This document shows, piece by piece, positions 1 through 7,335 of a stretch of DNA of 11,626 bases. Each line of letters starts with the position of its first letter. Within the stretch, counting starts at the first letter, position 1. A program made the position numbers and the translations under genes. Origin of the DNA: a bacterium. GTDB lineage: Bacteria; Patescibacteriota; Minisyncoccia; Phycocordibacterales; Phycocordibacteraceae. The notes under the pieces were generated by a model that was given only the letters and a program-made list of their open reading frames with translations, did not search any database and was not told where the DNA came from. The stretch spans positions 1 to 11,626 of the forward strand of contig JAJZRH010000011.1 in the NCBI GenBank assembly GCA_021802795.1, in the 5' to 3' direction.

Positions 1-1089
1 GCCGCCGTCGAGGTCTATGAGGGTCTGTACCGAACCCTTGCCGAACGACTTCGTGCCGATGAGGGTTGCGGCGTGATTGTCCTGCAGCGCGCCCGCGAGG
101 ATCTCGGAGGCGGAAGCGGAACCGCTGTCGATGAGCACGGCGATCTTCACCCCCGCCGGCGCATCCATATAGCCGAGGCTGGTATGCACGTTGTTATCCT
201 GCTTGCCGCCGAAGTCTTCGGTGACGATGGTCGTGCCCTTGGCGAGGAAATGGCTGGCGATGTCTACCGCCGCGTCGAGGTAGCCGCCCGGATTCCCGCG
301 CAAATCGATGACCAGTTTTTTCGAACCGGACGCTTTGAACCGCTCGAAGGCCTGGTCGAAGAGGTCCGCGGAGTTGGAAGTGAATTCATAGAGCGCGATA
401 TGGTAGACCCCGCTCGCTTTGTCGAGGCCGTCGTCGGTTTCGGGAACCTGTATGGTGTCGCGCGTGACTTTGACGTCGAACGCCTTCTTGTCGCGGACGA
501 CGGTGAAGCTGACCGTCGTGCCGATAGGGCCGCGTATCATGCTCACCGCCTTTTCGGTTGAGAGGCCGTCGGTTGATTTTCCGTCGATAGCGATTATCTG
601 GTCGCCTGCTTTCATGCCGGCCGCTTCTGCGGGGGTCCCCTTCAGGGGAGCAATGACGGTCAAGACGCCGTTCTTCACGTCTATCTCCATGCCGACGCCG
701 GCGAAGCTTCCCGAGATGCTTTCTGAGAACGCCTTTGCCTCCTTTGGCGGGAAGAAGACCGTATACGGGTCGCCGTAGGAAGCGGCCAGGCCGCTGATGG
801 CGCCGTAGAGGCGTTCCTTGGTCGTCGGGAGCGTGGAGGAAGCGTGCGTGATGACGTAATTGGTCGCAAGCGCGTTCCACGCCTTCCAGAACGAGACCAG
901 ATCGACGCTCTGGTCCGGCGTCGAGTCAAGGCCGTCGCCGATGAGCGGGATATGCGAGGCGACAGCGGCCGCGGAGCCGGTACCGCCGACCGAAAGTCCC
1001 GCGCCGAAGGCGACAGCGGCAACGAGCGCGAACGAGATGCCGCGCATCACAATGCTCCGCTTCCCCGGTCCCTCCGCTCCAAATTCCAT
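1..1089 (-). CDS. C-terminal processing peptidase, S41 family (CtpA/Prc-like), partial
   Basis: Serine protease of the tail-specific (CtpA/Prc) family, acting outside the membrane on protein C-termini. The frame is open from 1089 to the left window edge (363 codons), so the 3' end is missing. Seen, numbering from the 1089 ATG: a hydrophobic anchor or signal segment at about 17-44, a PDZ domain at about 120-205, the RGNPGG motif at 264-269, then a GSASASE block. By alignment with E. coli Prc (Ser430/Lys455/Gln459) the triad is Ser326, Lys351 and Gln355, all present, so an active protease is expected. Start choice is open: the ATG at 1089 lies 2 nt after the predicted start of an extended -10 promoter and has no Shine-Dalgarno, while an in-frame ATG at 1047 has GGAG (1055-1058) 7 nt upstream. 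Either start keeps the hydrophobic segment. Divergent from the corA-like gene. Confidence 0.93.
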   Translation of the reverse strand, partial: MEFGAEGPGKRSIVMRGISFALVAAVAFGAGLSVGGTGSAAAVASHIPLIGDGLDSTPDQSVDLVSFWKAWNALATNYVITHASSTLPTTKERLYGAISGLAASYGDPYTVFFPPKEAKAFSESISGSFAGVGMEIDVKNGVLTVIAPLKGTPAEAAGMKAGDQIIAIDGKSTDGLSTEKAVSMIRGPIGTTVSFTVVRDKKAFDVKVTRDTIQVPETDDGLDKASGVYHIALYEFTSNSADLFDQAFERFKASGSKKLVIDLRGNPGGYLDAAVDIASHFLAKGTTIVTEDFGGKQDNNVHTSLGYMDAPAGVKIAVLIDSGSASASEILAGALQDNHAATLIGTKSFGKGSVQTLIDLDGG

Positions 1090-1097
1090 ATCTGCAG

Positions 1098-1106
1098 AGT
1101 GTAGCA
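1098..1106 (-). promoter_or_regulatory. extended -10 promoter of the S41 protease gene
   Basis: On the minus strand TGC-TACACT reads as an extended -10 (TGn plus a 4/6 match to TATAAT). No good -35 is seen at 16-18 nt. Transcription would start near 1091, 2 nt before the ATG at 1089, giving a practically leaderless mRNA; it would also leave a 44-nt leader for the alternative SD-preceded ATG at 1047. Confidence 0.45.
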
Positions 1107-1122
1107 CACGGCAAATTGCGCG

Positions 1123-1131
1123 TGGTATTCT
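1123..1131 (+). promoter_or_regulatory. extended -10 promoter of the corA-cysS run
   Basis: TGG-TATTCT is an extended -10 (TGn, with 4/6 bases matching TATAAT). Counting 7 nt from the hexamer end puts +1 at 1138, the A of the second in-frame ATG of the corA-like gene. It would therefore be translated without a leader and residue 1 would be the MISRHEY methionine. No Shine-Dalgarno precedes either ATG. It lies 19 bp from the divergent promoter of the protease gene. Confidence 0.45.
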
Positions 1132-1137
1132 ATGGGT

Positions 1138-2058
1138 ATGATATCTCGGCACGAATACCGCGGCGGCGTATGGGTCGACCTCGAACAGCCCACCGAAGAA
1201 GAGATACGGGAGATCGTCCAAGAATTTTCCATCTCCAAGCAGTTTGAAAAAGAGCTCGTCTCCCCCACCCCGTCCCCGCTCGTCGCCGCCGGCGACGATT
1301 CGGTCCTCCTCGTCCTGCATTTCCCGGCGCACGGCCCCGAGGACGGCGCTACTGTGAATCAGGAGATCGATTTCATCATCGGAAAGCGCTTCATCGTGAC
1401 CGTGCGCTATGAAGTCGTCGCTCCGCTCTACCACCTGAAGAAGCTCTTGGAGGCGCAGGAGCTCGTGAACGGCAAAGATTCCATCACGACCGACGTTCTG
1501 CTTGAGGTGCTCTTTGCGCGCCTCTATACGGCGGTGCGCGACCACGCCGACCACGCGGTGGACGGCATGGCGCGCGTGGAGCGGGACATGTTCGACGGAC
1601 GCGAGCGCGCGGCGGTGCGTTCCATCTCGATCATTAATCGCGAATTCCTCCACATTGAGGCACTGCTCGCAAACCAGGAAGAACCGCTCGATCGATTCCT
1701 GAAAACGCTTGTCGAGCACGGTTCATTCGGCCCGTCGTTCGTCGAGCGCGGCGATCGCATCCGGGCGGAACGCGCGCAGGTCGCGCGGCTTATCACGACG
1801 CACCGCGCCATCGCCGCCGAACTCCGCCGGACCAACATGGCTCTGCTTGAAGTGCGCCAGAGCGAGATCATGAAGACGCTCACCGTCATCACCGTCATCG
1901 TGCTTCCCTTGGAGCTTATGGCGTTCATCTTCGGCATGCACCTGCCGGGGACGCCGTTCGAGGGGAACCCGAACGCATTCCTCATCGTCATGGCGCTCAT
2001 GTTCGGGGCGGTCGGCCTCGTGGCCGTTTTCTTTGCGCGCAAGCGCTGGATATTCTGA
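1138..2058 (+). CDS. CorA-like divalent metal ion transporter with a GMH motif
   Basis: Membrane protein of the CorA superfamily, which forms pentameric channels for Mg2+ and related ions. From the 1138 ATG it is 306 aa. Seen: an N-terminal cytoplasmic alpha/beta domain, a long helical stalk (about 120-245), then two C-terminal membrane helices (about 250-267 and 280-300) and a basic end ARKRWIF, the expected CorA plan and length. The motif at the end of the first membrane helix, normally GMN, reads FGMHLPG (GMH at 266-268); the codons GGC ATG CAC are unambiguous. GMN is the family's hallmark at the pore mouth and is needed for Mg2+ transport in studied CorA proteins, so the ion carried here cannot be inferred. 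An in-frame ATG at 1132 is the alternative start; 1138 coincides with the predicted +1. The stop TGA overlaps the cysS ATG by one base (TGATG), indicating translational coupling. Confidence 0.9.
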   Translation: MISRHEYRGGVWVDLEQPTEEEIREIVQEFSISKQFEKELVSPTPSPLVAAGDDSVLLVLHFPAHGPEDGATVNQEIDFIIGKRFIVTVRYEVVAPLYHLKKLLEAQELVNGKDSITTDVLLEVLFARLYTAVRDHADHAVDGMARVERDMFDGRERAAVRSISIINREFLHIEALLANQEEPLDRFLKTLVEHGSFGPSFVERGDRIRAERAQVARLITTHRAIAAELRRTNMALLEVRQSEIMKTLTVITVIVLPLELMAFIFGMHLPGTPFEGNPNAFLIVMALMFGAVGLVAVFFARKRWIF

Positions 2059-3518
2059 TGAGCTGGCTCGCGCGCATATTCAAGAAAAAAAATACGGAAG
2101 GCGTCAGGCGGCCGGCGCAAGTGTTCTTCACGAACACGCTCTCGGGTAACAAGGAGCTTTTCATACCCCAACGGCCGGGCATCGTGACGATGTACTCCTG
2201 CGGCCCGACGGTCTACAGCCAGCAGCACATCGGGAACCTGCGCGCCGCCGTGTTCGCCGACACGCTTGCGCGCGTTCTCAAAGGCGCGGGTTATCACGTC
2301 CGCCGCGTCATCAACATCACCGACGTCGGACACCTGGCCGGCGACGGCGACCGCGGGGAGGACAAGATGGCTATCGGCGCGGCGCGCGAACACACGACGC
2401 CCGAAGCGATCGCCGAACGCTACACGCGCATCTATCTGGACGATCTGGACGATCTCAACATTGACACCAAGGACATCCAGTTCCCGCGCGCGACCGAGTA
2501 CATCAAGGAACAGGTCGCTCTCGCAAAGACCCTGGAGGAGAAAGGGTTCGCCTACCGTCTCCCCGACGGCCTTTACTTTGATACTGAAAAATTCCCGAGC
2601 TACGGCAAGCTCGGCGGCCTCCAGGGCGTAAAGCAGGAGGCGGGCGCGCGCGTTGAGGTGGTCAAGGGCAAGCGCCATCCCGCCGACTTCGTCCTCTGGC
2701 GGACGGCCAAACCGACCGACCTCCAGCAATGGGACAGCCCGTGGGGGCGCGGCAATCCGGGTTGGCACATCGAATGCTCGGCGATGTCCCGCTCCCTGCT
2801 CGGCCAGGAGATAGACATCCACACCGGCGGCATGGAACACATCGGCGTTCATCACAACAACGAGATAGCGCAATCGGAGGCGGCGAGCGGCCGCACGTTC
2901 GTGCACTACTGGCTCCATAATGCGCACTTGAGCATCGAGGGCGCGAAGCTGGCGAAATCGACCGGTAACGCGATCTATCTTTCCGATATCACAAAAAGAG
3001 GCTTGCATCCGCTCGCACTGCGTTACTTCTTTCTCCAGGCGCACTATCATACTCCCCTCTCCTTCTCGTGGGATGCGCTCGCCGGCGCGGGGAACGCGCT
3101 CGAACGCCTTCACAAGATGGCGGGCGACATCGCCGAGGAGTCGAAGTGCGCGAGCGCGCCGAGCGAAGCGCGCGACCGTTTCCTCGCCGCGATGCGCGAC
3201 GACCTCGCGACGCCGCAAGCGCTCGGCGTGCTCTGGGACTCCCTCAAAAGCGAAGACTACGCGCCGGAAGAGAAATGGGGGCTTTTGGAGGATGCCGACG
3301 TGCACCTCGGCCTTTCGCTCGCCGAATCAAGGGCATCGGGGACGGTCGCGGAGGCGGACATTCCTCAGGCGATCCGGGATATGCTCTCCCGGCGCGAAAT
3401 AGCCCGCGTTTCCAAGGATTTCGCCGAGGCGGACCGCATCCGGGGCGATATCGAGCGCAGTGGATATCGTGTGGATGACGGCCCGGACGGACCAGTGTTG
3501 ACCAGGGACGCGATTTGA
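2058..3518 (+). CDS. cysS: cysteinyl-tRNA synthetase
   Basis: Class I aminoacyl-tRNA synthetase charging tRNA-Cys in the cytosol. 486 aa, near the usual 460-470. Seen: the HIGH-type motif as HIGN (57-60), the KMSKS-type loop as KLAKS (297-301), and the catalytic zinc ligands expected by alignment with E. coli Cys28/Cys209/His234/Glu238: Cys48 (MYSCGPTVY), Cys240 (HIECSAMS), His265 and Glu269 (HHNNEIAQSEA). The C-terminal DALR and anticodon-binding regions are present, so the gene is complete. About 20 extra residues precede the usual N-terminus, beginning MSWLARIFKKK, a short amphipathic basic stretch. The only nearby in-frame ATG lies in the MYSC motif, so the overlap start is kept. The start codon shares one base with the corA-like stop and has no clear ribosome site, so it is probably translated by re-initiation. 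Pairing with a metal transporter may be only operon packing. Confidence 0.97.
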   Translation: MSWLARIFKKKNTEGVRRPAQVFFTNTLSGNKELFIPQRPGIVTMYSCGPTVYSQQHIGNLRAAVFADTLARVLKGAGYHVRRVINITDVGHLAGDGDRGEDKMAIGAAREHTTPEAIAERYTRIYLDDLDDLNIDTKDIQFPRATEYIKEQVALAKTLEEKGFAYRLPDGLYFDTEKFPSYGKLGGLQGVKQEAGARVEVVKGKRHPADFVLWRTAKPTDLQQWDSPWGRGNPGWHIECSAMSRSLLGQEIDIHTGGMEHIGVHHNNEIAQSEAASGRTFVHYWLHNAHLSIEGAKLAKSTGNAIYLSDITKRGLHPLALRYFFLQAHYHTPLSFSWDALAGAGNALERLHKMAGDIAEESKCASAPSEARDRFLAAMRDDLATPQALGVLWDSLKSEDYAPEEKWGLLEDADVHLGLSLAESRASGTVAEADIPQAIRDMLSRREIARVSKDFAEADRIRGDIERSGYRVDDGPDGPVLTRDAI

Positions 3519-3524
3519 TACAAT
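3498..3524 (+). promoter_or_regulatory. promoter of dnaB inside the end of cysS
   Basis: TTGACC (3498-3503, 5/6 match to the -35) is followed after a short 15-nt spacer by TACAAT (3519-3524, 5/6 match to the -10). The predicted +1 is near 3531, 2 nt before the ATG at 3533. The promoter lies across the last codons and stop of cysS, so dnaB-recR could be transcribed separately from corA-cysS. The spacer is 1-2 nt shorter than ideal. Confidence 0.5.
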
Positions 3525-3532
3525 GGTCGGCA

Positions 3533-4888
3533 ATGGCCACCGACCGCGTTCCCCCGCAATCCCTTGAATCAGAACGCGCCTTGCTCGGCGCGCTTCTTCT
3601 CAAACCCGACGCCATCCACGACGTTTCCGACCTTATCCATCCGGACTCCTTCTACGCGGAAAAACATCGCATCATTTTCGGCGCGATGCGCGAGCTTTCC
3701 GAGCGCGGTGAACCCATCGACCAGCTCTCGCTCTCCGAGCGCCTCCAGGGACAGGGACAGCTTGAACGCGCCGGCGGCAGAAGCTATCTCGCCGAGCTCG
3801 CCGGCAGCGCACCCGCGCCGGGCAACTTCTCGCACTACGCCGAGCTCGTCTCGCGCAAGTTCCTGATGCGCTCGCTTATCGACGCCGCCTACGCCATCAA
3901 TGAGTCCGCCTACGATGAGGCGCGCGACACGATGGAAGTGCTCGATGAAGCAGAAAAAAATATCTACGCCATCGGCAACGCGTCGGCCGCACACAAGTTC
4001 ACCGCAATCGGCGACAAAATACACGAGGCGTGGGAACGCATTGAGGCGCTTTCCCACAAGGAAGGCGGCATCCGCGGCGTCCCGTCCGGCTTCCCCGCCC
4101 TCGACAACCTGCTTTCCGGATTCCATCCGTCCGATCTCGTCATCCTCGCCGCGCGTCCTTCGATGGGTAAGACCTCGCTCGCGCTCGACATCGCCCGGAA
4201 CGCGGCGGTGCGCCACAACGTACCCGTCGGCATCTTCTCGCTTGAGATGAGCTCGGAACAGCTCATTGACCGCATGCTCGCGGCTGAATCGTTCGTGAAC
4301 TCCTGGAAACTGCGCACCGGCCAGGTAAAAGAGGAGGAGGATTTCAACCGCATCCGCGACGCGCTCGAGGTGCTCTCCAAAGCGCCCATCTATATCGACG
4401 ACAAGCCGGGCAATAACATCCTCGCCATGCGCGCGGTGGCGCGGCGCCTCAAGCGCGAGCGCGGCATCGGGCTCATCGTCGTGGACTACCTTCAGCTCAT
4501 GGCGCCGACCTCAACCAAAGCTTCCGACTCCATGGTCCAGCAGGTGACGGAAATATCCCGCTCGCTCAAGGGGCTTGCCCGCGAACTCGAAGTGCCGGTC
4601 ATCGCGCTCTCCCAGCTTTCCCGCGCGGTGGAACAGCGCGGCGGTAAACCGCGCCTCTCCGACCTGCGCGATTCCGGTTCCATTGAACAGGACGCGGACG
4701 TGGTGATGTTCATCCACCGCGAGGATAAGCAGAACAAGGACAGCGATCGCCCGAACATCGCCGAGATACTCATCGAGAAGCACCGCAACGGCCCGACCGG
4801 CAAGACCGAACTCTACTTTGACGAGAAACGCGCCACTTTCCAACCGGTCGACACTTCGGGTTACGGCGAACTCGCGCAGGAATTCTAA
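3533..4888 (+). CDS. dnaB: replicative DNA helicase DnaB
   Basis: Hexameric 5'-3' helicase that unwinds DNA at the replication fork and recruits primase. From the ATG at 3533 it is 451 aa, usual for DnaB. Seen: N-terminal helical domain starting PPQSLESERALLGALL (1-110), linker (about 110-180), RecA-like domain with Walker A ARPSMGKTS (207-215), catalytic Glu238 in FSLEMSS, Walker B DYLQL (318-322), the SQLSRAVEQR block (360-369), the DLRDSGSIEQDAD block (377-389), and an arginine-finger candidate Arg418 in KHRNGPTG. No intein interrupts the Walker motifs. The frame extends upstream to a TTG at 3515, but 3533 gives the family N-terminus (MATDRVPPQ) and sits next to the predicted +1. No Shine-Dalgarno is seen. 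The TAA overlaps the recR ATG by one base. Confidence 0.97.
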   Translation: MATDRVPPQSLESERALLGALLLKPDAIHDVSDLIHPDSFYAEKHRIIFGAMRELSERGEPIDQLSLSERLQGQGQLERAGGRSYLAELAGSAPAPGNFSHYAELVSRKFLMRSLIDAAYAINESAYDEARDTMEVLDEAEKNIYAIGNASAAHKFTAIGDKIHEAWERIEALSHKEGGIRGVPSGFPALDNLLSGFHPSDLVILAARPSMGKTSLALDIARNAAVRHNVPVGIFSLEMSSEQLIDRMLAAESFVNSWKLRTGQVKEEEDFNRIRDALEVLSKAPIYIDDKPGNNILAMRAVARRLKRERGIGLIVVDYLQLMAPTSTKASDSMVQQVTEISRSLKGLARELEVPVIALSQLSRAVEQRGGKPRLSDLRDSGSIEQDADVVMFIHREDKQNKDSDRPNIAEILIEKHRNGPTGKTELYFDEKRATFQPVDTSGYGELAQEF

Positions 4889-5490
4889 TGGACCATATCG
4901 AGGAACTCGCGCGTGCGCTCTCTCGCCTGCCGGGCATCGGACCGCGGCAGGCAAAACGCTTTGTGTACTTCCTCCTTGCCGCCCCCGCCGCGGAACGCAC
5001 CGAACTCGCAGGGCTTATTACGGCACTGGGAAAATCCGTCCATCAATGCCCGGAGTGCCTCCGCTTTTACAACGGCACCACGGCGCTTGTCTGTAACTAC
5101 TGTTCCGACGGCAAGCGCGACGATTCTCTGCTCTTGCTCGTGGAGAAAGATCAGGACCTCGCCGCCGTGGAGCGCGCCGGCACTTACAAGGGGCGCTACT
5201 TCGTCCTTGGCGGCGTACTAACCCTTACCGGCAAGGGCGCCATTCGAGAAAAAGAACTCGTGCGCACCGTTGAAAAGCGTTTGAAAAATAACCTGAGCGA
5301 AGTGGTGCTCGCGCTCTCGGCCACGAGCGAGGGCGAACACACGGCGGACCGCGTGCGCGAACTGCTCCTGCCGTACCGCGATCACCTGAGGGTGTCCGTG
5401 CTCGGACGAGGACTTGCGACCGGAAGCGAACTTGAATACTCCGATGCCGAGACACTCCGTGCCGCACTCACCAATCGCAAGGAGGCGTAA
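4888..5490 (+). CDS. recR: recombination mediator protein RecR
   Basis: DNA-binding ring protein of the RecFOR pathway, which helps load RecA on gapped single-stranded DNA. 200 aa, the family norm. Seen: helix-hairpin-helix LSRLPGIGPRQAKRF (11-25), four-cysteine zinc motif Cys54-Cys57-Cys69-Cys72, Toprim domain (about 79-175, with VEKDQDLAAVE and the ALSATSEGEHTA block), and the closing GLATGSELEYSDAETL segment. Start ATG overlaps the dnaB stop (TAATG) and has AGGA (4878-4881) 6 nt upstream, one of the few clear ribosome sites in the window; this fits an internal operon gene while first genes lack one. In many bacteria recR follows dnaX and ybaB, so direct coupling to dnaB is a different context. 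A strong terminator follows 11 bp downstream. Confidence 0.96.
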   Translation: MDHIEELARALSRLPGIGPRQAKRFVYFLLAAPAAERTELAGLITALGKSVHQCPECLRFYNGTTALVCNYCSDGKRDDSLLLLVEKDQDLAAVERAGTYKGRYFVLGGVLTLTGKGAIREKELVRTVEKRLKNNLSEVVLALSATSEGEHTADRVRELLLPYRDHLRVSVLGRGLATGSELEYSDAETLRAALTNRKEA

Positions 5491-5501
5491 CCGCACGACA
5501 T

Positions 5502-5540
5502 AAAGAAAAACACTACCATATAGGGCAGTGTTTTTCTTTT
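5502..5540. terminator. bidirectional Rho-independent terminator between recR and the helicase gene
   Basis: A perfect 13-bp inverted repeat: AAAGAAAAACACT (5502-5514) and AGTGTTTTTCTTT (5527-5539) around a 12-nt loop. The A-rich arm on one side and T-rich arm on the other give a U-run at the 3' end whichever strand is read, so it can end both recR (+) and the convergent helicase mRNA (-). Confidence 0.85.
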
Positions 5541-5551
5541 GTAATAAATGA

Positions 5552-6907
5552 TTAGCCCTGCACGAAGGTCAACGCCTTCCCTTTCATCTCTGCGCGGCCG
5601 GTGCGGCCGATGCGGTGGACATAGTCCTCATACGTGGACGGAAGGTCGTAGTTGATGACGTGGGACACGGCAGGGATATCCAGGCCGCGGGCGGCCACGT
5701 CGGTCGCGACAAGCGCGACCACCTTCCCCGTCTTGAACGCTTCCAACGCGCGGATGCGGGCGCCGTAGGTCTTGTTGCCGTGAATGCTCTCCGCGTGGAT
5801 GTGCCGGCGCGACAGCGCCTTGGCGAGCTTCTCCACGCCGAACTTCGTACGGCCGAATATGAGCACGCGGCTGAAATCGCGGTCTTTGAGGAGATCAACG
5901 AGCACCTCAAATTTGTCGGCGCCGCGCGGGATGCGGACGACATCTTGCTCGACGTTCTTTGATGTATCCTGCGTCTTCACCGAAATGATGACCGGGTTGT
6001 CCAGGAAGTCGCCGATGAGGCGCTCGATATCCTTCCCCATCGTTGCGGAGAAGAACAGCGTGTGCCGCTCCTTGCGCATTTTGGAAAGAATGAGGCGCAT
6101 GTCGTCGATGAAACCCATGTCGAGCATGCGGTCCGCCTCGTCGAGGACGACCGTGCCGAACTCGGTCAAGACGAGCGCCTTGCGCTCCAAGAGGTCCTTC
6201 AGGCGTCCCGGCGTACCGATGACGAATGCCGGATCATGCTTCAACTGGGAGATCTGCGGGCCGATATTGGCGCCGCCGACGGCAACCATGCCGCGGAAGC
6301 CCAAGCCCTTTGCAAAGCCCGCGAGCTCCTTCTCTATCTGCACCGCGAGCTCGCGCGTGGGCGCCATAATGAGCACGCGCTCTCCTTTCTGCTTCATCAC
6401 CTTGTCGATGAGCGGAATGAGGAAGGCAGCCGTTTTGCCGGTGCCGGTTTCGGCGAGGCCGACCACGTCCTGTCCAAGGAGCGCATGCGGAATGGCCTTG
6501 TCCTGAATGGGCGTCGGCGACACGTATTTGTGCGCCTCAATGTTCGCCTTGAGCTTCGGGTTGATGTCGAAGTCGGAGAACTTATGCTCCGCAACGAATA
6601 CCGGCTCGGAGGTCGTCACGACCGTTTTGTTCGTAAATTTCGCTATCTCCGCCTCGGTCTCGCCGAAGGTGCCGAAGCCCCCGCGGCGCTGACCGCCGCG
6701 ACCGCCAAAGCTCGGCTTGCCGCCGAAACCGCCCCGGCTGCCGTAGCTCGAACCGCCGCGGGACGGGCCGCGATCGCTTCCGTAGCGGCGCGGGCCGCTT
6801 GCGCTGCCGCCCTGTGACGGACGCGGCGAATACGGCCGGCTCGCGCCGCCTTTGCTATGCGAGGAGCTGCCTCCCCCTGACTGATGATTCCATCTTCCTA
6901 TTTGCAT
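5552..6907 (-). CDS. DEAD-box ATP-dependent RNA helicase with N-terminal RG-rich tail
   Basis: Superfamily 2 RNA helicase, probably for ribosome assembly or RNA remodelling. 451 aa. Seen: a disordered Gly/Ser/Arg tail (about 1-82) with four RGG triplets (about 50-77), then a complete core: Q-motif PTPIQ (131-135), Walker A AETGTGKT (152-159), PTREL (183-187), TPGR (232-235), DEAD (256-259), SAT (287-289), motif V ATDVAARGLD (401-410), motif VI HRIGRTGR (431-438). Two things are odd. The RG-rich tail is N-terminal, while RhlE/CsdA-type enzymes carry it C-terminally. The protein also stops 13 residues after motif VI (ALTFVQG-stop), before the last helix that usually closes the second RecA domain. 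No Shine-Dalgarno or good -10 is seen just before the ATG, so it may be co-transcribed from rplU 69 bp upstream. The subfamily cannot be assigned. Confidence 0.94.
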   Translation of the reverse strand: MQIGRWNHQSGGGSSSHSKGGASRPYSPRPSQGGSASGPRRYGSDRGPSRGGSSYGSRGGFGGKPSFGGRGGQRRGGFGTFGETEAEIAKFTNKTVVTTSEPVFVAEHKFSDFDINPKLKANIEAHKYVSPTPIQDKAIPHALLGQDVVGLAETGTGKTAAFLIPLIDKVMKQKGERVLIMAPTRELAVQIEKELAGFAKGLGFRGMVAVGGANIGPQISQLKHDPAFVIGTPGRLKDLLERKALVLTEFGTVVLDEADRMLDMGFIDDMRLILSKMRKERHTLFFSATMGKDIERLIGDFLDNPVIISVKTQDTSKNVEQDVVRIPRGADKFEVLVDLLKDRDFSRVLIFGRTKFGVEKLAKALSRRHIHAESIHGNKTYGARIRALEAFKTGKVVALVATDVAARGLDIPAVSHVINYDLPSTYEDYVHRIGRTGRAEMKGKALTFVQG

Positions 6908-6933
6908 TGTGTGTAACTAAATAAATAAAAGAT

Positions 6934-6948
6934 AAGGCGACATGCCTT
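6934..6948 (-). terminator. weak hairpin between rplU and the helicase gene
   Basis: On the minus strand AAGGC-ATGTC-GCCTT (5-bp stem, 5-nt loop) is followed by the T-rich ATCTTTTATTTATTTAG. It could be a weak or leaky terminator after rplU, or a leader element of the helicase mRNA. The stem is short, so the call is tentative. Confidence 0.3.
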
Positions 6949-6975
6949 TTCAAGTAGGTCCGTTCTCTAAAAAAG

Positions 6976-7293
6976 TTAGGAGATCGAATCGATCTTCACT
7001 TTCAAGATTGGCTGGCGGTGTCCGCGGCGCTTGTAGTAGCGGCTCTTCGGCTTGTACTTCACCACCTCAACTTTCTTATCCAATCCGGCGAGAACAACGG
7101 TGCCCTTGACCTCCGCGCCCTTAATGAGCGGCGCGCCGATGGTCGTGTCCGAGCCGTTGTCCACGAGGAGCACCTCGCCAAAGACAACCGTGTCACCCTT
7201 CTTCAAATCCCCCGGGAGCTTCTCAATAGCGATAGTGTCGCCTTTTGAGACGACATACTGCTTCCCGCCGGTCTTGATTACGGCCACTTCCAT
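6976..7293 (-). CDS. rplU: 50S ribosomal protein L21
   Basis: Structural protein of the large ribosomal subunit that binds 23S rRNA. 105 aa, the usual length. Seen: the N-terminal signature VIKTGGKQYVVSKGD (5-19), the central KGDTVVFGEVLLV and GAPLIKGAEVKGTVV stretches, and the basic C-terminal block KYKPKSRYYKRRGHRQP typical of L21. In most bacteria rplU is followed directly by rpmA (L27); here a DEAD-box helicase follows and no L27 frame is present. A good promoter lies in the 42-bp gap after rmuC, with the predicted +1 three bases before the ATG. AGGGA sits only 2 nt before the ATG, too close for a normal Shine-Dalgarno. Confidence 0.97.
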   Translation of the reverse strand: MEVAVIKTGGKQYVVSKGDTIAIEKLPGDLKKGDTVVFGEVLLVDNGSDTTIGAPLIKGAEVKGTVVLAGLDKKVEVVKYKPKSRYYKRRGHRQPILKVKIDSIS

Positions 7294-7302
7294 AGTCCCT
7301 GT

Positions 7303-7331
7303 AATCTAGCATTTCCGCCCTAAATAGGCAA
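7303..7331 (-). promoter_or_regulatory. promoter of rplU
   Basis: On the minus strand TTGCCT (7326-7331) is separated by exactly 17 nt from TAGATT (7303-7308), which carries an upstream TGC to make an extended -10. The predicted +1 is near 7296, leaving a 3-nt leader before the ATG at 7293. It overlaps the end of the rmuC region, so rplU can be transcribed independently of rmuC. Confidence 0.55.
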
Positions 7332-7335
7332 GTTT

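Noticed and set aside
1524..3305. 593-codon open frame on the minus strand opposite the corA-like gene and cysS
   Set aside because: It is antisense to two clear conserved genes and has the Arg/Ala-rich composition of a high-GC shadow frame; no family motifs are visible.
3516..3518. Possible recoding of TGA as glycine, as in some CPR lineages
   Set aside because: TGA ends corA-like, cysS and the 8992 gene at family-appropriate positions, so the standard bacterial code applies.
5479..5485. AAGGAGG, a strong Shine-Dalgarno-like string at the end of recR
   Set aside because: It encodes the last Lys-Glu of RecR, and no start codon follows before the terminator.
6062..6817. 251-codon plus-strand frame opposite the helicase
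   Set aside because: The Ala/Arg-rich end is simply the complement of the Gly/Arg-rich helicase tail; no independent signals.
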